Source: Bacteroidota bacterium (GTDB taxonomy: Bacteria > Bacteroidota > Bacteroidia > B-17B0 > Aurantibacillaceae). From it: a stretch of 64,000 nucleotides of DNA. Location: the NCBI GenBank assembly GCA_016711805.1, contig JADJSH010000014.1, forward strand, positions 62,001 to 126,000. The letters are read 5' to 3'. The translations under genes and the position numbers were made by a program. Below the pieces are notes generated by a model. The model had not been told where the DNA came from, made no database searches, and saw only the letters and a list, made by a program, of their open reading frames with translations. The first letter of the stretch is position 1, and each line of letters begins with the position of its first letter. This document shows positions 59,400-64,000 of this stretch, piece after piece.

Positions 59400-60305
59400 A
59401 TGGAATTCGGAAAATTAGAACATATCGAAAACGTTGATTTTACGTTGCCCCCAGATCACGCAGGAACTATTAAAGTATTAGGTGGGGTTAAAGCCAATAA
59501 ATGTTCGGTTTATGTAGGGTGTCCGATATGGTCGGAAGCAGGGTTTTTAGGAAAAATTTATCCAAGAAAAGCAAAACCAAAAGATATTCCCAAATACTAT
59601 AGTCAGCAGTTTAATAGTATTGAGCTAAATATTTCTCACTATAGACCAATTGACAAAGACACCATTGAGCATTGGGTAGATACAACAGCCAGTGATTTTA
59701 AATTTTTCCCTAAAGTCAATCAAATGGTAAGTCACACACCTTTGATTAAACAAAATGCGGATTACATGAAAGAATGGATGACTAACAATCAACATTTCAA
59801 GCATAAGTTAGGCATGCCATTTTTGCAGTTACCACCAACGTATGATAGTACCAAAGTAGATGATTTATTAAGCTTTTGTGATGAAATAGCCTTGAGCAGA
59901 TGCGCCATTGAATTAAGACATGAATCGTGGTTTAAAAATGAGACAGTACTAAGACATCTATGTAATTACTTTTACAAAAATAATATTACACTATTAATGA
60001 CCGATACCGCTGGTCGTCGAGATGTAATTCATCAACGCTTAACAACCAAAACAGCATTTATACGTTTTGTAGCTAACGATTTACATCCTACAGATTATTT
60101 GAGAATGGATGAATGGATTACACGCCTAAAACATTGGATTGACAATGGATTAGAAGAAATTTTCTTTTTTCTTCACATGCCCACGCATGAATTAATGCCA
60201 GAAATAATTATTTATTTCGCTAACGAGTTCAACAAAAGAACAGGATTAAATGTAAAGGTTCCTAAAATAATTTCTCCGTTTACGGAAGATCAAAAGTTGT
60301 TTTAA
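59400..60305 (+). CDS. DUF72 (YecE-like) protein
   Basis: The 301-residue protein has a TIM-barrel DUF72 domain with the typical VYVGCPIWSEAGFLGKIYP and YYSQQFNSIELNISHYRPI near the N-terminus, LRHESWFKNE and VIHQRLTTKTAFIRFV. The biochemical activity of the family is unknown. Start ATG 59400 fits the promoter; the earlier TTG at 59367 is part of it. It diverges from imuA across the shared palindrome, so it may be co-regulated with DNA-damage mutagenesis. Confidence 0.82.
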   Translation: MEFGKLEHIENVDFTLPPDHAGTIKVLGGVKANKCSVYVGCPIWSEAGFLGKIYPRKAKPKDIPKYYSQQFNSIELNISHYRPIDKDTIEHWVDTTASDFKFFPKVNQMVSHTPLIKQNADYMKEWMTNNQHFKHKLGMPFLQLPPTYDSTKVDDLLSFCDEIALSRCAIELRHESWFKNETVLRHLCNYFYKNNITLLMTDTAGRRDVIHQRLTTKTAFIRFVANDLHPTDYLRMDEWITRLKHWIDNGLEEIFFFLHMPTHELMPEIIIYFANEFNKRTGLNVKVPKIISPFTEDQKLF

Positions 60306-60306
60306 A

Positions 60307-61218
60307 CTACTTATTGATATTTCTAGGATGATAACTCAAAATATTTTCACGAAGGAAATATTGATCTAAGTGCGTATAAATTTCGGTAGTAGTAATACTT
60401 TCATGTCCCAACATTTCTTGCACAGCACGTAAATCTGCTCCACCTTCTACTAAATGGGTTGCAAATGAATGCCTAAATGTATGCGGACTTAGTTTCTTTT
60501 TGATGCCAGCTCTTTCTGCTAAATCTTTAATCACGTAAAACACCATTTGTCGCGTAATTGGTGTACCTCGTTTACTCAAAAAAATCATATCCTCACTATT
60601 TTTTTTAATAGTAATATGATTACGATGGTGTGTGGTGTAGTTATCAATCAATTTTAGGGCCGACTTACCAATAGGTACCAATCGCTGCTTGTCACCTTTA
60701 CCAATAACACTAATAAAACTATCGTTGATATGTAAATCACTTAACTTTAAACCAATTAATTCAGAAACACGCAAGCCACAACTATACATCGTTTCTAGCA
60801 TGGCTAAATTACGTTCTCCTTCAGGCGTGCTTCTATCAATATGAGAAAGCATTAAGTCAATTTCTTCTACGCTTAAAAATGTAGGAAGTTTACGCTTAAT
60901 ACGAGGTGTTTCTAATAACTCAGCTGGGTTAATTTGAATATAGTTCTCTAAAATTAAAAACTTAAAGAAATGTTTAATTCCTGAAATAATTCGAGATTGC
61001 GTTGTTTCCGTAAAATGAAATTCGGAGATATATTTTAAAAACTCTTGTAAATCTTGTAACCTAACATCAGATGGCTTTTTGGAAGGATGAAATAGTTCGA
61101 TAAATGCCATCAATTTTTGAATATCACTTTCGTAAGAAACCACAGAGTTTTCAGACAGCGACTTTTCTACTTGGAGATAGTATTTAAAATCTTGAATATT
61201 TGTTTTCCAAAGTTTCAA
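60307..61218 (-). CDS. xerD: XerD-like tyrosine recombinase
   Basis: The 303-residue recombinase has an N-terminal SAM-like domain (KSLSENSVVSYESDIQKL) and the catalytic residues Arg (YSCGLRVSELIGL), Lys in ISVIGKGDKQR, His-x-x-Arg (LSPHTFRHSFATHLVEGG), His (LGHESITTTEIYTH) and Tyr in that last motif. It should resolve chromosome dimers at dif with XerC-type partners; which Xer it is cannot be fixed from one window. Its stop lies 1 bp from the DUF72 stop. Confidence 0.88.
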   Translation of the reverse strand: MKLWKTNIQDFKYYLQVEKSLSENSVVSYESDIQKLMAFIELFHPSKKPSDVRLQDLQEFLKYISEFHFTETTQSRIISGIKHFFKFLILENYIQINPAELLETPRIKRKLPTFLSVEEIDLMLSHIDRSTPEGERNLAMLETMYSCGLRVSELIGLKLSDLHINDSFISVIGKGDKQRLVPIGKSALKLIDNYTTHHRNHITIKKNSEDMIFLSKRGTPITRQMVFYVIKDLAERAGIKKKLSPHTFRHSFATHLVEGGADLRAVQEMLGHESITTTEIYTHLDQYFLRENILSYHPRNINK

Positions 61219-61235
61219 AGTTGAAGACTAATGAT

Positions 61236-61243
61236 TAAATTTG
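61236..61243 (+). promoter_or_regulatory. -7 box of aroQ
   Basis: TAAATTTG is an exact TAnnTTTG match, 22 bp before the GTG start at 61265. No -33 element at the right spacing was seen. Confidence 0.4.
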
Positions 61244-61264
61244 AATGAATATAAAATTAATACC

Positions 61265-61684
61265 GTGTTAAAGATAGCAATAATCAATGGTCCAAATTTG
61301 AATCTTTTAGGAAAAAGAGAAGTAGAAATTTATGGCACTCAATCATTTGAAGATTACTTTAAAACTATTCAATCTAAATATCCAACTATTGAGTTAAGCT
61401 ATTTTCAAAGTAATATAGAAGGTGAATTGATTAATAAATTACACGAAGTTGGTTTTAATTACGATGGTATTATCATCAATGCAGGAGCGTACACTCACAC
61501 ATCTATTGCCATTGCCGATGCAATTGCTGGAATAAAAACACCTGTTATTGAAGTGCATATTAGCAATGTTTTTGCAAGAGAAGATTATAGACACGTTTCC
61601 TATTTAGGAAAACATTGCAAAGGTAGTATTAGTGGCTTTGGATTAAAAGGCTATGAAATGGCAATTGAAAGCTTCAATGTCTAA
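61265..61684 (+). CDS. aroQ: 3-dehydroquinate dehydratase, type II
   Basis: The shikimate-pathway enzyme removes water from 3-dehydroquinate. The family start KIAIINGPNLNLLGKREVEIYG with catalytic Arg and Tyr, the INAGAYTHTSIAI loop and VIEVHISN are all present, giving 139 residues. GTG 61265 puts the protein start at the conserved KIAIINGPN. A TTG at 61241 adds eight unrelated residues and lies inside the likely -7 box. It overlaps the convergent LamG gene by 4 bp. Confidence 0.9.
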   Translation: MLKIAIINGPNLNLLGKREVEIYGTQSFEDYFKTIQSKYPTIELSYFQSNIEGELINKLHEVGFNYDGIIINAGAYTHTSIAIADAIAGIKTPVIEVHISNVFAREDYRHVSYLGKHCKGSISGFGLKGYEMAIESFNV

Positions 61685-62658
61685 TTCTTTACAAATTTCA
61701 TATTCTTGATTTTATCTTCTGATGAAATTGAGAGGTAATAAAATCCATTTGCAAAACTCTCCGTATTTATCACAATTTTATTTTGACCAATAAGCGTTTC
61801 CATTTTTTGAACACTTATTAACTTCCCTATATTGTCATAAATCTGAAAAGTGGCTGACTTATTAGACGACGACATAAAATCAACACTTAACTGACTTGTA
61901 GCAGGATTTGGTGAAATACTTAGGTGAGTAATGAGCTCGTTATTTTCGATAACACTAACAGGGTTAGGATTTTCTGGTTCGTTAAATAACTGTGTCACTT
62001 CTTCAGGAGTAATTGCTCTATCATATAATCTAAAATCATCAATAAAAGCCTGAGTGTCATCTTGAAGAGGAGCATTACTTCCACCAATTTTATTACTTGT
62101 TCGAAACACATTCTGAGGCATGTAATTACCAGTATAAGTTCCAATGAGTACATTATTAACATAAATAGACATTTGCAGACCTGATGAAATAAATACTAAG
62201 TGATACCAGGTGTTGATACTTAATGGAGTATTGCTCATATAATAAGAACCTGTTTGACCCGTTAGCAAATACTCAATAGATGGACAGCCATTTCCAGAGT
62301 GAGATAACTTACCTAACACATTATCCGTACAATAACCATTAGAAAAATCATACAATCTTGGATAAGATTCTGTTTGTTTAATCTTAACCCAAGCACTAAT
62401 ACTGTAATCTCCATAAATCCAATAATCATTGGGTAACATGATATGATTAGAATTATCAACCACATCATAACAAGCATTAGCTGCACCCCATCTATCTGTT
62501 CCATACAAAGGTGTTCCTGCCGAAACACCATGTCTTGCGCCTACATAATCTAACGTATTATTATTGAACGGATAATAAGCTGATAGAGAATTAGTTGGAA
62601 CCTGTGCAATTAAAATAAAATTTAAGCCTAATAAACACGATAGTAAAACTTTTTTCAT
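61681..62658 (-). CDS. LamG-domain secreted protein with T9SS type A sorting domain
   Basis: The 325-residue protein has a signal peptide ending LIAQ near 19, then a LamG/concanavalin-like domain at about 25-225 (LSAYYPFNNNTLDY, YSISAWVKIKQTE, TWYHLVFISSGLQMSIYVNN, AFIDDFRLYDRAITPEEV). The C-terminal type A sorting domain shows ISPNPATSQLSVDF and ends GFYYLSIS...KNMKFVKN. It should be exported through type IX secretion and may bind carbohydrate on the cell surface; no enzyme domain is visible. Confidence 0.85.
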   Translation of the reverse strand: MKKVLLSCLLGLNFILIAQVPTNSLSAYYPFNNNTLDYVGARHGVSAGTPLYGTDRWGAANACYDVVDNSNHIMLPNDYWIYGDYSISAWVKIKQTESYPRLYDFSNGYCTDNVLGKLSHSGNGCPSIEYLLTGQTGSYYMSNTPLSINTWYHLVFISSGLQMSIYVNNVLIGTYTGNYMPQNVFRTSNKIGGSNAPLQDDTQAFIDDFRLYDRAITPEEVTQLFNEPENPNPVSVIENNELITHLSISPNPATSQLSVDFMSSSNKSATFQIYDNIGKLISVQKMETLIGQNKIVINTESFANGFYYLSISSEDKIKNMKFVKN

Positions 62659-62777
62659 GATATATTTAATAAGAATAGCTATAAATTTACATAAAAAAAA
62701 GTTCCCTATTAACCTAACTATTAAATGAGTGGTTTGACTTAGTAAACGATTAGATTTTCGTGATAAGTGAATATAGA

Positions 62778-64000
62778 TTATCTAAAAACCGTAATGTGTC
62801 CAGCTTTTTTGATAGTTCCACTTTGAGTTTCAACTTCAATAAGGTACACATACACTCCATCGGGTACAGGTTTTCCTTTGTAAGTTCCATCCCAACCTTC
62901 ATTTATGTCTTTTAACTCTTTAATTTTTTCGCCCCAACGGTTATAGATTAAACAATTCATTTTATCCAAACATGTTCCCTTTATGTACCAAACATCATTG
63001 AGTTTATCACTATTGGGAGTAAAGGTATTTGGTATATATAACGTAAAATCTGTTTTGTTGCTAGGTACAGTCAATACATATTTCGTTTCACAAAAGGATG
63101 AATCTTGAATAGACAAGGAATAATTACCTGTACTCAAATTTTTCAAAAATCATACTATTAGTTAATCCATTATTATTAAAATTTATTGAATAAGGTTTAA
63201 CTCCTCCTTTAATACTATCTATAACAATAGAACCATCGTCACTATCACAATTTGGTGCTATTGTAGATATAAAACCAGTTGGACCGCCAGTTGAACCAAC
63301 ATTAAATATGGTAGATGTTGAACAAGCTCCATTTATAATAGTTAAAGCATAATTACCAGTTGGCAAACCTGTTGCATTATTTGTAACAGAAACATTTGGG
63401 CTCCATGAATAATTACTTCCAATCAGATTATCCGTAATTGAAATACTACCATCATTTAAATTACAGTTTGAAGGTAATACTGTAGATGAAATTATGGATA
63501 ATGGAACCGAACTTAAGATACTTATCACTGTATTAGTCTGGCAAGTTCCATTATTAGCAGTAATTGTATAATTGCCCGCTGCCAAATTACTAGCAGTATT
63601 TGTTGTAGAAGAAACGCCAGAACTCCAAGCATAAGTATTGTTAGACGGTAAAGAAGTAACGGTGGCAAATCCATTACTTAAACCACAAGATGTATTATTT
63701 ACTGTTGTAGCTGTAATTGTTGGAGAAGGATTCACACTAACTGTCACTATTGCTGTATTAGTACATGCTGCGTTTGCTCCCGTAACCGTATAGTTTGTTG
63801 TTACATTGGGGGAAGCGATAACGACACTACCTGTTGAAGAAGAAAGCGTTGCCGCATTTGCCCAAGTATAAGTAGTTGCTCCGGTAGCTGTAAGAGTGGC
63901 ATTAGATCCAGCACAAATTGTTGGTGATGACGATGTCAAAAGATTTACACCACTTGTACACGCTAATCCAGATACACTAGGCTGTTGTGATGACCAACTC
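62778..64000 (-). CDS. Large surface protein with Ig-like and SprB-like repeats and T9SS type B sorting domain, N-terminus beyond window, one frameshift
   Basis: The open frame runs off the window at 64000. From the left edge of the visible protein there is an Ig-like repeat (SPTICAGSNATLTATGATTY). Three SprB-like repeats follow (CGLSNGFATVT...NLAAGNYTITANNGTC; CNLNDGSISITD...GLPTGNYALTI; CDSDDGSIVIDSIKGGVKPYSI). The type B sorting domain ends the protein (IPNTFTPNSDKLNDVWY, LIYNRWGEKIKE, GWDGTYKGKPVPDGVYVY). An extra A in 63139-63143 breaks the frame. Such repeats occur in gliding adhesins, so a surface adhesin is inferred. Confidence 0.82.

Overview
The window comes from a low-GC member of the Bacteroidota, probably Flavobacteriales or a near relative. 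The signs are type IX secretion C-terminal domains of type A (61.7 kb) and type B (18.0 kb and 62.8 kb), SprB-like repeats, a PD40/TPR envelope protein, a Bacteroidota-style LptD, a UbiA-type prenyltransferase, and promoters of the TTG/TTTG-N17-19-TAnnTTTG type. No rRNA, tRNA or CRISPR array was seen.

Layout. 0-5.7 kb: a PD40/TPR protein, a peptide-binding lipoprotein and an RND/MMPL exporter, all interrupted by single-base frameshifts. 5.8-13.6 kb: an AT-rich accessory island with a PD-(D/E)XK nuclease cassette bounded by an inverted repeat, an IS110-family insertion sequence and a very large STAND NTPase with a C-terminal phospholipase-D-like domain, likely an anti-phage gene. 13.8-23.9 kb: an MlaE-MlaF-MlaD lipid transport operon, a dicluster ferredoxin diverging from a LuxC-type acyl-CoA reductase, a tiny type B sorting-domain protein, an ABC ATPase, a Yip1-like membrane protein, a WcaF-like acetyltransferase, alanine dehydrogenase, a small barrel protein and FabD. 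24-35 kb: an AddB-like helicase-nuclease, a TolC/HlyD efflux pair, TsaB, a lipid kinase and a broken TPR-SpoIIE phosphatase. 35-53.8 kb: thiolase, metallophosphoesterase, amidase, LptD, UbiA, Maf, NamZ, a LolC/E-like permease, an HI0933-type flavoprotein, an SPFH-GYF protein and an acyltransferase. 53.8-59.4 kb: the imuA-imuB-dnaE2 mutagenesis operon, diverging from a DUF72 gene across a palindromic operator candidate. 59.4-64 kb: XerD-like recombinase, AroQ and two surface/secreted T9SS proteins, the last cut by the window edge.

Two features run across the whole window. First, about two dozen single-base frameshifts, most of them one base missing from a short homopolymer, break otherwise well-conserved genes, including fabD. 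This looks like consensus error in the assembly rather than decay, so I report whole genes across the breaks. Second, a family of about 100-bp dispersed repeats sits at gene 3' ends (3.0, 16.3, 37.7 and 48.1 kb), and other short palindromic repeats lie at 13.6, 29.6 and 49.0 kb. The 49.0-kb copy lies in frame inside a coding sequence.

The best candidate for an undescribed system is the STAND NTPase-PLD gene (8528-13475) and its island neighbours. The palindrome between imuA and the DUF72 gene is the best regulatory candidate.
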